NCBI GenBank assembly: GCA_013114725.1
Contig: QCWD01000013.1
Coordinates: 1-41,258 of the forward strand
Origin: Nitrososphaeraceae archaeon
GTDB taxonomy: Archaea; Thermoproteota; Nitrososphaeria; Nitrososphaerales; Nitrososphaeraceae
Length of the DNA: 41,258 nt
Reading direction: 5' to 3'
Under the pieces are notes generated by a model. That model was not told the DNA's origin. It did not search any database and was given only the letters and a program-made list of their open reading frames with translations. Shown one piece after another: positions 8,742 to 17,940 of the stretch. The position numbers and the translations under genes are program-made. The stretch's first letter is position 1; each line of letters opens with the position of its first letter.

Positions 8742-10103
8742 ATGTTATCAAAAGCTTTGTTGAATTCCTTAAAAACCTTAAATATATTGGATTATGATTT
8801 TGAGGACTTCATAGAAGATTTGCGCTCTCTTGTCAAATATTCCACAACCGCTTCTAGAAAAGACCAATTGTTTCAATGTGCACATCAGATAGATAAATTG
8901 ATGAATAAATCAGGATTGATTACTAAAACACTCTACTTGGAAGACGAAATTATCCCTCCTATTGTTTACGGTGAAATAAAGTCAAAAAAAAATCCTGACG
9001 CAAAAACTTTGTTATTTTATAATCATTATGACGTTCAACCAGAAGATCCGATAGAACTATGGAATTCTAATCCATACGAACTGAGGGTGGATGGGAATTA
9101 TTTGTACGGACGAGGAGTTGCTGATGACAAGGGGGAATTTCTGACCAGGCTTAAAGCTGTTGAATACATGTTAAAAGAATACGGAGACGTACCTTGTAAT
9201 ATTAAATTTTTAATTGAAGGTGAAGAGGAAAGCGGTGGACTACATCTTGAAAAATATTTGACAAAATATCATAATTATATATCTGATTCGGATTTATTGA
9301 TATGGGAAAATGGCCTAATTGATAGAGATGGCCGTCCTGTTATTCAGTTGGGACAAAAAGGGATATTGACAGTTGAAATTAACTCATATGAGAATCAAAA
9401 CATAGATTCTACCACATCAAAACAAGAATCAATACGGAACCTTGTTCATACATTATCTAAAATCTATGACAACGGTAAAATTCTAATCGATGGATGGTAC
9501 AAGGACGTAAAACCACTTTCAGAAGAAGAATTGTCTACATTGTATAATGATTTTGACCAGAATTCAATTAAAGAAGAATATGGAATCTCGCAATTTGTAA
9601 ATAAGATGACTGATTTATACGATATAAATAGGTCTATTAATTCCGAACCTACTTGTAACATTGAAGGAATATTTTATGATAATGAATCTACAAATGTGAA
9701 TCACTATTCTGCCATGGCTAAATTAGACTTTAGACTTGTTCCTGATATGATTCCTGAAAAACAATTTCTACTTTTAAAAAAACATCTTGAGGATGCAACG
9801 CTCAAAAATTTATCTATCTCCTTTATTAATGGTGTCCCTCCTTCAAAAACTTCTATTTCAAATCCATATGTGGATATTGTGATAAAAAGTGCTAGAGATT
9901 CTTTTGGAAAGGAACCTATAATAAATATCTCCGGTGCAGGTACAGGTCCTATGTATTTTTTTGATAAGCTACTTAATATTCCATCAATCTGTGTTGGAGG
10001 TCCTTATCAATACAGTAATGTCCATTCTCCAAACGAATTTGTAAGAATCGACTTTCTGAAAAAAACAATCCAATGTATGATTAATTTGATAGGATATGTT
10101 TAG
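8742..10103 (+). CDS. M20 family metallopeptidase (CNDP-like dipeptidase / deacylase)
   Basis: 453 residues, typical of the CNDP/carnosinase-type subgroup of M20. Metal and catalytic motifs are NHYDVQPE with His95 and Asp97, YGRGVADDKG with Asp128, and EGEEESGG at about 159-166 (catalytic Glu and a metal ligand). The C-terminal His lies in GGPYQYSNVHSPNEFV. An internal lid/dimerisation domain covers about 200-350. M20 enzymes hydrolyse di- and tripeptides or N-acyl amino acids with two zinc or cobalt ions. The shared 177-nt promoter region with the GCS2 ligase hints at related small-peptide metabolism, but this is only context. Confidence 0.88.
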   Translation: MLSKALLNSLKTLNILDYDFEDFIEDLRSLVKYSTTASRKDQLFQCAHQIDKLMNKSGLITKTLYLEDEIIPPIVYGEIKSKKNPDAKTLLFYNHYDVQPEDPIELWNSNPYELRVDGNYLYGRGVADDKGEFLTRLKAVEYMLKEYGDVPCNIKFLIEGEEESGGLHLEKYLTKYHNYISDSDLLIWENGLIDRDGRPVIQLGQKGILTVEINSYENQNIDSTTSKQESIRNLVHTLSKIYDNGKILIDGWYKDVKPLSEEELSTLYNDFDQNSIKEEYGISQFVNKMTDLYDINRSINSEPTCNIEGIFYDNESTNVNHYSAMAKLDFRLVPDMIPEKQFLLLKKHLEDATLKNLSISFINGVPPSKTSISNPYVDIVIKSARDSFGKEPIINISGAGTGPMYFFDKLLNIPSICVGGPYQYSNVHSPNEFVRIDFLKKTIQCMINLIGYV

Positions 10104-10128
10104 ATGTATACTTCAATTACGTAACTAT

Positions 10129-10956
10129 TTATTTTGTTAATAAATACGATGTTCCGAATTTTACATCATTTGTCCAATGAGTTGGTAAATTCACATGTTT
10201 AAAAATTTTTAGACCAAATTTTTTAATTATTGCAGCCCATCCAAAACAACCATCATTTTTATTAAATTGCCTTCTGTAACCTTGTTGGCTGTTTCCAATA
10301 AAACAAAATCCTATCTCTAGAGTTTCTATGTTTGAAGATTCTCTAAATTTGGAAATTATTTCTAATGCCAATATTTCCCCGATTTCAGGAAGAGCTGATA
10401 TACAAATCATGGGCTTTATGAGATTTAATTCGTTATAATTATATGTAGTTGCATCACTGTTTATCATTTCATATCTGACCCCTGTTTTTTTCATAATATG
10501 TTTTTGTAAGTCTGACAATTCCTTGTCTATTTCTATTGATATTGATCTGATATTTAATACGGTTCCACAGTATGGTAATCTACCATCTCCAGAACCTATA
10601 TCTATAATTTCTGAATAGTTCTCTCCTTTTATTAGGTCACATAATGTATAAGCTGATAAAATCCAAGTTGGATAAAAAGGCTGATAATTATTCTCATTTT
10701 TTTTTGCATTTAACCAGTAATAATTTATATCACCTGTATATGATTTTGATTTAATATCATCTATAACGGCCTCCTCGCTATTATTATATATTGGATTACT
10801 GCTAAGAAACTGATGAAGATTTTGTAAGTCCTTTTTTGTTATCGGAATTTTTTCCGACGAATTTAACGGAACGAACTCTTTAATAATATCTCTTGAATTA
10901 TATTTTTCTATATATTGATTTTTTAAATCAACTAAATTATATGGAAATTCCTGCAT
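10129..10956 (-). CDS. Class I SAM-dependent methyltransferase-like protein
   Basis: 275 residues. SAM motif I is IIDIGSGDGRLPYCG at about 117-131, followed by an acidic strand end SISIEID (motif II) and YEMINSDAT (motif III-like). The N-terminal 90 residues are a helical extension without an obvious family. The substrate is unknown. It starts 2 nt after the stop of a short zinc-ribbon gene on the same strand, so the two are almost certainly cotranscribed. The absence of a clear NPPY-type motif argues against a standard N6-adenine or glutamine methyltransferase. Confidence 0.75.
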   Translation of the reverse strand: MQEFPYNLVDLKNQYIEKYNSRDIIKEFVPLNSSEKIPITKKDLQNLHQFLSSNPIYNNSEEAVIDDIKSKSYTGDINYYWLNAKKNENNYQPFYPTWILSAYTLCDLIKGENYSEIIDIGSGDGRLPYCGTVLNIRSISIEIDKELSDLQKHIMKKTGVRYEMINSDATTYNYNELNLIKPMICISALPEIGEILALEIISKFRESSNIETLEIGFCFIGNSQQGYRRQFNKNDGCFGWAAIIKKFGLKIFKHVNLPTHWTNDVKFGTSYLLTK

Positions 10957-10958
10957 TT

Positions 10959-11126
10959 CTAATAAACTGATTCTGCTGTTGGCCTCAGTCCACGTCTGTA
11001 ACTTTCATGTCCACATTCTGAGCAAATATATTTTCTTTTCCTTTTATAAGTGTAAATTACGTCTTCTAATTCAATGGCTTTATGATCAGTTTTACTTAGG
11101 CAATTATCACAAAATCGTTTTTCCAC
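10959..11126 (-). CDS. Small zinc-ribbon protein, 55 aa
   Basis: GTG start; the product begins VEKRFCDNCLSKTDHKAIE and ends in RRGLRPTAESVY. Two CxxC knuckles (FCDNC and ICSEC) flank a beta-hairpin-like, basic segment (YTYKRKRKYI), the layout of a rubredoxin-type zinc ribbon. A TATA-like box at 11150-11157 (minus strand) lies about 24 nt upstream of the GTG and supports this start. The stop is 2 nt before the methyltransferase start. A role as a nucleic-acid or protein adapter for that enzyme is plausible but unproved. Confidence 0.72.
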   Translation of the reverse strand: MEKRFCDNCLSKTDHKAIELEDVIYTYKRKRKYICSECGHESYRRGLRPTAESVY

Positions 11127-11149
11127 AATAAAATCTATTTGGTATTGAT

Positions 11150-11157
11150 TATAAAAT
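11150..11157 (-). promoter_or_regulatory. TATA-like box for the zinc-ribbon/methyltransferase pair
   Basis: Minus-strand ATTTTATA lies 24 nt before the GTG at 11126, the distance expected for a leaderless archaeal transcript. Confidence 0.45.
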
Positions 11158-11266
11158 TATTTTTATTTTCATTTTAAATTGGTAGCGTTGGTAGCGTCAT
11201 CTATCTTTTGATGAAATTTAAATCTTAAATAAGAATATAAGATACTGTATTTAATTTCCAAGCATA

Positions 11267-12376
11267 ATGAAATTACTAGAGTATCAAGGTAAAGAATTAT
11301 TCTCAAAACATGGAATAAAAATTCCAAAATCATTTCTTGCGCATACGCTAGAGGAAGCAATAGATAGTTCTAAAACAATAGGATTTCCATTAGTGATAAA
11401 ATCACAACTTACTGTGGGTGGTAGAGGAAAAGCTGGCGCCATCCAAAAATGTACAAATGAATCGGATTTAACTACGAAATTTTCCGAATTATTACACAAG
11501 GAAGTTAAAGGGGAATTACCAAAATCTATTCTTTTAGAAGAAATGGCCAACATTAACAAGGAACTATACCTTTCAATTTTTCTAAATCGAAGCAAAAGAT
11601 GTTTTTCTTTAATTGCTTCGTCGGAAGGTGGTGTTGATATTGAATCAGTTAAAAACAAATTGATAATCGATCTACCGAACGAAGGGATTTCAGATACACT
11701 GGCTATCGATGTTGCAGACAAACTTAATTTAGAAGATAGAAATAAGGCATCATTCATTGAACTTTTGTTAAAACTTTCAAATCTGTATAAAACAGAAGAA
11801 ACAGAACTTGCAGAAATTAATCCCTTGGTGATTTTAAATGACGGTTCATTTGTTGCATTGGATGCTAAAGTGATCATTGATGATAATGCACTATTTAGAC
11901 ATCCGGAATTTAAAAAATACGAAACTATTTCAGAATTAGAACAGCAGGCCAAGAATTATGGATTCTCATTCGTTGAATTGGATGGCAATATTGCCATAAT
12001 CGGAAATGGTGCCGGACTTGTTATGTCTACACTTGATATGGTTACTGATTCTGGTGGAAGTCCAGGTTCGTTTCTTGATTTCGGAGGGAAAGCTACCACT
12101 GAGACAATTTATGAGGCACTAAAGGTTATTAGTCAGGTTACAAAAATAAAATCTATTCTCGTTAATTTATTTGGCGGTATCGTACGAACAGACCTAGTTG
12201 CTAGAGCAATTTTAAATGCATATGAAGACGGAACTATCAAAGCTCCTGTTTTTGCAAGGATTACCGGATCCCAATCAGAAAAGGCAAGAGAACTATTAGC
12301 AAATAGCCAAGCAAAGTTATATGATAGTGTTGAAGAAGCAATTACAAACGCAGTAAATGCATCAAGGGTGATATAA
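11267..12376 (+). CDS. sucC: Succinyl-CoA synthetase beta subunit (ADP-forming)
   Basis: 369 residues, usual SucC length. It opens KLLEYQGKELFSKHGI, the family start, with an ATP-grasp domain (FPLVIKSQLTVGGRGKAGAI, then AEINPLVIL and ALDAKVIID), then the CoA-ligase domain with GNGAGLVMSTLDM, FLDFGGKA and VNLFGGIVRTD. With SucD it interconverts succinate plus CoA plus ATP with succinyl-CoA. In AOA this supports succinyl-CoA balance around the 3-hydroxypropionate/4-hydroxybutyrate cycle. SucD begins 4 nt downstream. The long minus-strand ORF opposite is a shadow. Confidence 0.95.
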   Translation: MKLLEYQGKELFSKHGIKIPKSFLAHTLEEAIDSSKTIGFPLVIKSQLTVGGRGKAGAIQKCTNESDLTTKFSELLHKEVKGELPKSILLEEMANINKELYLSIFLNRSKRCFSLIASSEGGVDIESVKNKLIIDLPNEGISDTLAIDVADKLNLEDRNKASFIELLLKLSNLYKTEETELAEINPLVILNDGSFVALDAKVIIDDNALFRHPEFKKYETISELEQQAKNYGFSFVELDGNIAIIGNGAGLVMSTLDMVTDSGGSPGSFLDFGGKATTETIYEALKVISQVTKIKSILVNLFGGIVRTDLVARAILNAYEDGTIKAPVFARITGSQSEKARELLANSQAKLYDSVEEAITNAVNASRVI

Positions 12377-12380
12377 TAGT

Positions 12381-13298
12381 ATGGAAAATAATTTTGATAT
12401 TTTTAAGGTATTGGTTGGTAATGAGGAAGATATTGATTACAAGAAAAAACCAGTAATTATTCAGGGAATTACTGGAAACTTTGGTTCTACACATACAAGA
12501 CTGATGAAAGAATACGGAACAAACATTGTCGCTGGAGTAACACCTGGTAAAGGTGGACAGGAGTTTGAAGGAATCCCTATCTTCAATACAATGGCTGATG
12601 CAGTAGATTTTCACAAAGTCGAAATCTCTGGTATTTTTGTACCTGCCCCATTCTTTCTCAAAGCGGCAAAAGAGGCAATCGATAGTGGAATTAAACTTTT
12701 AGTTGCAATTCCTGAACATGTTCCAGTCAGAGATTCTCTGGATATATTAGAGTATGCAAAGAATAAAGGAGTAAAAATGATAGGACCAAATACTCCGGGA
12801 GTAATTGTTCCTGATATCATCAAAATAGGGATAATGCCTGCCTTACCTTTTTCATCTGGTTCCACTGTAGTACTTTCACGTAGCGGAACTCTAATGTACG
12901 AAGTCTCGTATACTCTCACAAAGTCTGGTTTTGGACAGAAGATTTGTCTTGGAATAGGCGGTGACCCGATTAATGGAACTAATCTTATAGAATCATTTGA
13001 ACTCATACGCAATAGAAATGATGTGGATTCCGTAGTTGTAGTCGGAGAAATAGGGGGAGATGCAGAAGAAAACCTTGCTGACTACATTATTTCCACCGAT
13101 TTTTCACTTCCTGTGGTTGCATATGTTGCCGGTAGGTCAGCACCAAAAGAAAAGAAAATGGGTCATGCTGGAGCCATAGTTTATGGGACGTATGGTTCAG
13201 CGGAATCAAAGGTTTCAAATTATGCCAAAGCAGGAGTACCTGTTGCAAAAAGACCTGCCGAAGTACCAGTCTTGCTGAAAGAAAAATTGAAAAAATAA
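12381..13298 (+). CDS. sucD: Succinyl-CoA synthetase alpha subunit (ADP-forming)
   Basis: 305 residues. The Rossmann CoA-binding start VIIQGITGNFGSTHTR is followed by GVTPGKGGQ, GPNTPGVI, and the phosphohistidine loop KKMGHAGAIVYG with His262. All are standard for SucD, the subunit that carries the phosphorylated His intermediate. It lies 4 nt after sucC, a tight operon. The roughly 20-residue acidic N-terminal leader (MENNFDIFKVLVGNEED) is slightly longer than in bacterial SucD. Confidence 0.95.
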   Translation: MENNFDIFKVLVGNEEDIDYKKKPVIIQGITGNFGSTHTRLMKEYGTNIVAGVTPGKGGQEFEGIPIFNTMADAVDFHKVEISGIFVPAPFFLKAAKEAIDSGIKLLVAIPEHVPVRDSLDILEYAKNKGVKMIGPNTPGVIVPDIIKIGIMPALPFSSGSTVVLSRSGTLMYEVSYTLTKSGFGQKICLGIGGDPINGTNLIESFELIRNRNDVDSVVVVGEIGGDAEENLADYIISTDFSLPVVAYVAGRSAPKEKKMGHAGAIVYGTYGSAESKVSNYAKAGVPVAKRPAEVPVLLKEKLKK

Positions 13299-13387
13299 AC
13301 TCTGACATCTATTTTCTTGTTATGTTTTTTGGTCAGTTCAAATAGGGAAATTAATAAAATAATAATTACAGGTGTATTTTGTAAAAA

Positions 13388-14446
13388 ATGGATTTTGAAC
13401 AAAGACTCACTCTTGTTAATAAATCTCCAACTGAGGAGATCATAACATCGTCTGATCTTATCAGGTTGCTGGAAACAACACCTCATCCCAAACATTATAT
13501 TGGTTTAGAAATATCTGGTCAACTTCATCTTGGCAGTCTGATAATTACAGGCCTTAAAATAAATGACCTTATTAAAGCACAGTTTAATACTACAGTCTTT
13601 CTTGCAGATTGGCATACTTTCATCAATAATAAAATGGACAAAAACTGGCAAAAGATAAAGGAATTGTCTCTTTATTATAAAGATGCCTTTAGTTTTTTTT
13701 GTCCAGGTGTGAATATTGTGCTTGGTACAGAATTATATGAAGAAAATGACGATTACTGGAAAAATTTTATGCTTTTTTGTAAGCACCTTACCTTGTCAAG
13801 GACAATGCGTTCACTAACAATTATGGGCAGAAACGAAAAGGACAGTTTGGATTTTTCTCAATTTCTATATCCTGCAATGCAGGCAAATGATATTCATACA
13901 CTTGACCTAGATTTGGTTCATTCTGGGATGGACCAAAGAAAGATCCACATGCTGGTACGGGAGATATTTCCAAAATTGGGTTGGAAGGTTCCTGTGTGTC
14001 TTCATCATCATCTTCTTTTAGGATTACTTGAACCAACACGTTTGGGATTGACAGAAGATGTCACCGAGGACTATTCTATATCAAGCAAAATGAGTAAAAG
14101 CAAACCCATGGGTGGTATATTTATCCATGATGATGAAAATACAATTAAAAAGAAAATTACAAAAGCCTACTGTCCAGAAGGAATATCCACAAACAATCCT
14201 GTTTTGGATCTGGCCAAATATCTTGTTTTTCCATATTTTAATGAATTTATGCTAGAAAGGCCTTCTAAATACGGTGGTAATGTTATATTTACTTCTTTTT
14301 CTGATCTAGAAAAAGAATATGTTTCCAAAAAAATCCATCCCCAGGACCTGAAAACTTCTATATCTATACATATTAATAAGATCTTGGAACCTGTACGGGA
14401 TCATTTAAAAAATAAATTTCCATTTGATATTTCACATGATTTTTAA
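13388..14446 (+). CDS. tyrS: Tyrosyl-tRNA synthetase
   Basis: 352 residues, archaeal/eukaryotic-type TyrRS. The HIGH-equivalent is in YIGLEISGQLHLGS (about 37-50), the tyrosine pocket in FLADWHTFINN, the substrate region in LYPAMQANDIHTLDLD and GMDQRKIHMLVRE, and the KMSKS loop at 234-238 followed by KPMGGIFIHDDENTIKKKI. These features, especially the DQRKIH motif and the C-terminal AYCPEG, separate it from TrpRS. It lies 89 nt after sucD and may have its own promoter. Confidence 0.95.
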   Translation: MDFEQRLTLVNKSPTEEIITSSDLIRLLETTPHPKHYIGLEISGQLHLGSLIITGLKINDLIKAQFNTTVFLADWHTFINNKMDKNWQKIKELSLYYKDAFSFFCPGVNIVLGTELYEENDDYWKNFMLFCKHLTLSRTMRSLTIMGRNEKDSLDFSQFLYPAMQANDIHTLDLDLVHSGMDQRKIHMLVREIFPKLGWKVPVCLHHHLLLGLLEPTRLGLTEDVTEDYSISSKMSKSKPMGGIFIHDDENTIKKKITKAYCPEGISTNNPVLDLAKYLVFPYFNEFMLERPSKYGGNVIFTSFSDLEKEYVSKKIHPQDLKTSISIHINKILEPVRDHLKNKFPFDISHDF

Positions 14447-14709
14447 ATTTTTTCTGTAAATTTTATAGAGCTTTAAAAGTTAATTTGTCGATAACTTTTA
14501 TTTGGACACTTTCGTTGTTATAATATAATTTTAATCTTTGTAATTAAATTAATTTTAACAAAATAAAAAAAGATACTTATTCAATACATGTTCTTTTTTT
14601 CTGGTAAATCTAATAGCCATGGGTTCGAAATAGGATATTCGCAGCTATATATCTTTAGTTAATTAACCGAGACTCAGTATGCCTTACGTGTTATCTTTTA
14701 ATTGTTATG

Positions 14710-15495
14710 TTATTTGTTTTCGGTCAATTGATATTTTGATTTATATCCTCTCGGATTTATCATCATATTATTATAGTTAAATGTTGATGAATTTCCCACA
14801 ATTACTGTAGTTATCATTCCAAGCATATCATGAAAATTAAGCATATTCTGTAGATCAGTAACAACCACTTTTTCTGTTTCTCTGTAGGCGCCCTTTACTA
14901 TCGCAACAGGAGTTTCAGGTTTTCTATATTTTAGAAAAATATCTCTTGTGTCTTTTAATTGATGAATTCTCTTTTTGCTTGCTGGATTATATATCACAGT
15001 TACATAGTCACCAAATGCTGCAGCTTCAACTCTTTTTACTATCATCTCCCATGGAACTAGTAAATCACTCATACTTACTACTGCAAAATCAGTCATCAAC
15101 GGTGAACCAACCAACGCTCCACACGAATTCAATGAAGATACTCCAGGGACACATTCTACCTCAATTCCGTCTAATTTATCCCATTTTTTCTCTGCGAGAA
15201 TTTCATAAATTAATCCGATCATTCCATAAATTCCTGGGTCTCCTGATGATACCAATGATACCTTTTTTCCCGATTCTGCAAAACTTATCGCTTGGTTTGC
15301 TCTTTCAACTTCCTGTGTCATTGCATATCTGTATACTTCTTTTCCTTTAATTAGGTCTTCAACTAATGAAACATATGTTTCATAACCTACAATAATTTCA
15401 CTTTCTTCTATTGCTTGCTTTGCACGAAAAGTCATGTGATCGTGATTGCCTGGACCAACTCCAACGACGTACAACTTACCTTTATCCAAATTCAC
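14710..15495 (-). CDS. cbiH: Precorrin-3B / cobalt-precorrin-3 C17-methyltransferase (CbiH/CobJ)
   Basis: 261 residues, GTG start. Tetrapyrrole methylase motifs are VVGVGPGNHDHMTFRA, then YETYVSLVEDLI (CbiH-specific), SSGDPGIYGMIGLI, VPGVSSLNSCGALVGSPL and DFAVVSMSDLLVPWE. It methylates C17 and contracts the corrin ring. It is about 11 kb from the cbiT-cbiL-cbiF group and is the last gene of a minus-strand run headed by transcription and replication genes, so the pathway is dispersed here. The short plus-strand ORF opposite is a shadow. Confidence 0.94.
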   Translation of the reverse strand: MNLDKGKLYVVGVGPGNHDHMTFRAKQAIEESEIIVGYETYVSLVEDLIKGKEVYRYAMTQEVERANQAISFAESGKKVSLVSSGDPGIYGMIGLIYEILAEKKWDKLDGIEVECVPGVSSLNSCGALVGSPLMTDFAVVSMSDLLVPWEMIVKRVEAAAFGDYVTVIYNPASKKRIHQLKDTRDIFLKYRKPETPVAIVKGAYRETEKVVVTDLQNMLNFHDMLGMITTVIVGNSSTFNYNNMMINPRGYKSKYQLTENK

Positions 15496-15560
15496 AATTA
15501 CCTAAAAATTATGATCAACCAATTTATCCTTTTCTTTAATATTTATTTTGTCAGTTTAAT

Positions 15561-16967
15561 TTACTTAGCAAGACCAAAATCTTCATGAAGAATTCTGACC
15601 GCAGCTTCACAGTTCTCATCATTAACAATAAAGGCAAGATTAAGCTCTGAAGAACCTTGGGTTATCATAATTACATTGATATTTTTTTTTGCAATAGATG
15701 TAAAGATTTTTGCTGCAACTCCCTTTATCCCTCTCATTCCAGAGCCTACCACTGCAATAACAGAAACATTATCGTTTACATTAATCTGTTTAATCAATCT
15801 TCCAAGAAAATTAAGTTCCAATGTTGTTATTGCTTTATCTAGGTCATTTTGTCTTACTACCATCGATATACTAGATTCGGAAGGACTCTGAGAAATCATC
15901 ATGATGTTTACTTTGTTTTTTGCTAACGAGTCAAAAATTTTAGCTGCAGTACCCGGAGCACCGATCATGCCCCAACCACTCACATCAATTAGTGCAGTAT
16001 TTCGAATTGAAGTTATTGATTTGACAGTTTTTTCTGATTCTCTGCTGGGGTTTTGAATTATTTTGGTGCCTTTATTTTTCTGATTATACGCATTTTTTAT
16101 TATTACCGCTGTCCTAGAATCTATCACTGGCTCTAGAGCACGAGGATGCATGTACTTTAGTCCAAACATTGACATCTCTACAGCTTCAGAAAATGAGAGT
16201 TCGGCAAGTACTTTTGGTTTTCCTACGATTCTAGGGTCCGCAGTCATCATTCCATCGAATTCATTCCACAGCCATACTTCAATAGCGTTGATACTTGCCG
16301 CAATGATTGTTGCTGAATAATCTGAACCTCCTCTTCCTAACGTAGTGGTGTTACCATTTTGGTCAGATGCAATAAAACCTGCTACGATTGGCACGATTTT
16401 TTCTTTAAACAAAGGTTCAATCTTGTGTAATACCCTTAATTTTGTAGTATCCATTAATGGTCTAGCTTCTGAAAAATTTGAATCGGTTAATATCCCGACT
16501 TCTTTTCCCGTTAAATATTCAGATTTTATTCCAATATCTCTTAATGCAAAAGTGATAAGTACGATAGATAATCTTTCACCAAAAGACGCAATATAATCTT
16601 GGAGTTTTGGCGTAACTTCTCCTAGAAAGACGGCACCTTCCATTATCATTTCAAGTTCTTTAATTAAACATTTGATAGTTTTTCTTGCCTGTTTTTTTAA
16701 GTCCGTTTTGCTAATGATTTTATCTAATAATGACGTATGAATAGAGTTTATATCATTTACGGCTTTTTTGACATAAACTTTATCTTTCTTTTTAATGGCA
16801 TTGCATGCATCAAGAAGTATATCTGTTACAGGATTTACTGCAGACACTATAATTACTAATTCATTATTGAAAAATTTTTTCTTGTGATTTTTTATTATTT
16901 GAATGGCATTTTTTATTTTATCTTCAGAATCTATTAAGGTTCCACCAAATTTCATAACAATTCGCAT
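15561..16967 (-). CDS. lysC: Aspartate kinase
   Basis: 468 residues. The amino-acid kinase domain starts VMKFGGTLID (the KFGGT motif at 6-10) and continues with GFIASDQNGNTTTLGRGGSDYSA, which binds ATP and aspartate. Two C-terminal ACT domains (about 310-468) show DVSGWGMIGAPGTAAKIF and VGSGMRGIKGVAAKIF, typical of feedback-regulated enzymes (lysine and/or threonine). It makes aspartyl phosphate for Lys/Thr/Met synthesis. It sits between PCNA and cbiH on the minus strand with gaps of 125 and 65 nt. Confidence 0.95.
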   Translation of the reverse strand: MRIVMKFGGTLIDSEDKIKNAIQIIKNHKKKFFNNELVIIVSAVNPVTDILLDACNAIKKKDKVYVKKAVNDINSIHTSLLDKIISKTDLKKQARKTIKCLIKELEMIMEGAVFLGEVTPKLQDYIASFGERLSIVLITFALRDIGIKSEYLTGKEVGILTDSNFSEARPLMDTTKLRVLHKIEPLFKEKIVPIVAGFIASDQNGNTTTLGRGGSDYSATIIAASINAIEVWLWNEFDGMMTADPRIVGKPKVLAELSFSEAVEMSMFGLKYMHPRALEPVIDSRTAVIIKNAYNQKNKGTKIIQNPSRESEKTVKSITSIRNTALIDVSGWGMIGAPGTAAKIFDSLAKNKVNIMMISQSPSESSISMVVRQNDLDKAITTLELNFLGRLIKQINVNDNVSVIAVVGSGMRGIKGVAAKIFTSIAKKNINVIMITQGSSELNLAFIVNDENCEAAVRILHEDFGLAK

Positions 16968-17092
16968 AGGCGTGATAATTCACAAATCATTAATCTCTAC
17001 TTATATAATAATATGACTAAGAAAATAACAAATAAAACTATTTTAATTCTTTCAATAAAATCTATCAAGTTTTTATATGATTTTCTTTATCG

Positions 17093-17845
17093 TCAGTCCT
17101 GTACCCTTGGGGCCAGATAGAAATGAATTCTCCCAATATTTGCTACTTTAAATTCTAATCTTAATGGCATTTTACTTGAATATTCTGCAGATATGGCACC
17201 GCCTGACCCACCAACTGCCTTTATTATTTTCAGCAAGTAATCTATACTATAAGTCGACTTACTTTCTTCATTGCATATCAATTCTTCTAATCCTTCACTT
17301 TCGGAATCTAATAAAATATCAGCTTCTCCTGAATCTCCCTTTCCTAAAAATCTTATATTTTTTGGTCGAGTTTCGATGGTGACATATTCTGATAATACCT
17401 GTACATCAGATAATATCCTGTCAAATGCAGTTGTACTTAAAATAATCTTTGAATTAAAAGTTAGTTTGGGTAAAGGCGTAGAACTAGAAATACTTTCTAT
17501 TAATCTCATTTTATACTCTTTTTTATATCCATTAAAAATTTTCATTTGTAACATACTGTCATCAGTTATATCAATTTCAATTGAATCTTTTTTTTCTGCC
17601 CTTTTGATCAATTTAGAGAATTCATCTATTCTTACACCAAATTTTATTAGTTTGTCACATTCATATCTGTCAAATGCAGAATTTGGCCAAAAAATGTCTA
17701 TCAAAGCAACATGAGACGGATCCATTCCTCGAAATGAAACACCATCCACGGTTGCCTCAAATGTTGCTTCATCCACCAACGTTGAAATAGCAGAAGTTAC
17801 AGCTTTCCATTCATCAGGTGATTTAGTCCTTAATTGAAAAACCAA
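17093..17845 (-). CDS. pcn: DNA polymerase sliding clamp (PCNA)
   Basis: 250 residues, the normal archaeal PCNA size, TTG start. Recognisable segments are the N-terminal AISTLVDEATFEA, GVSFRGMDPSHVALIDI, an interdomain connector and the C-terminal MPLRLEFKVANIGRIHFYLAPRVQD, where LRLEF and YLAPR are hallmarks. It is the processivity clamp for DNA polymerases, FEN1 and ligase. It lies 95 nt after tfs on the minus strand, continuing the run that starts with rpo11. Confidence 0.96.
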   Translation of the reverse strand: MVFQLRTKSPDEWKAVTSAISTLVDEATFEATVDGVSFRGMDPSHVALIDIFWPNSAFDRYECDKLIKFGVRIDEFSKLIKRAEKKDSIEIDITDDSMLQMKIFNGYKKEYKMRLIESISSSTPLPKLTFNSKIILSTTAFDRILSDVQVLSEYVTIETRPKNIRFLGKGDSGEADILLDSESEGLEELICNEESKSTYSIDYLLKIIKAVGGSGGAISAEYSSKMPLRLEFKVANIGRIHFYLAPRVQD

Positions 17846-17940
17846 ATTGAATCGATCACATTTGCTTTAGTTTACTACTAATTTAAAATATCGTTTTTGA
17901 CTTAGTTAACATTAAATCAGTTTGTCATATTACACGATGA

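Noticed and set aside
11284-11952. Long minus-strand ORF opposite sucC
   Set aside because: The plus-strand sucC is complete and conserved; the opposite frame has no recognisable domain and a Ser/Leu-rich, shadow-like composition.
14615-14650. GGGTTCGAAA that looks like a tRNA T-loop
   Set aside because: No 5-bp T stem and no acceptor or D arm can be formed around it.
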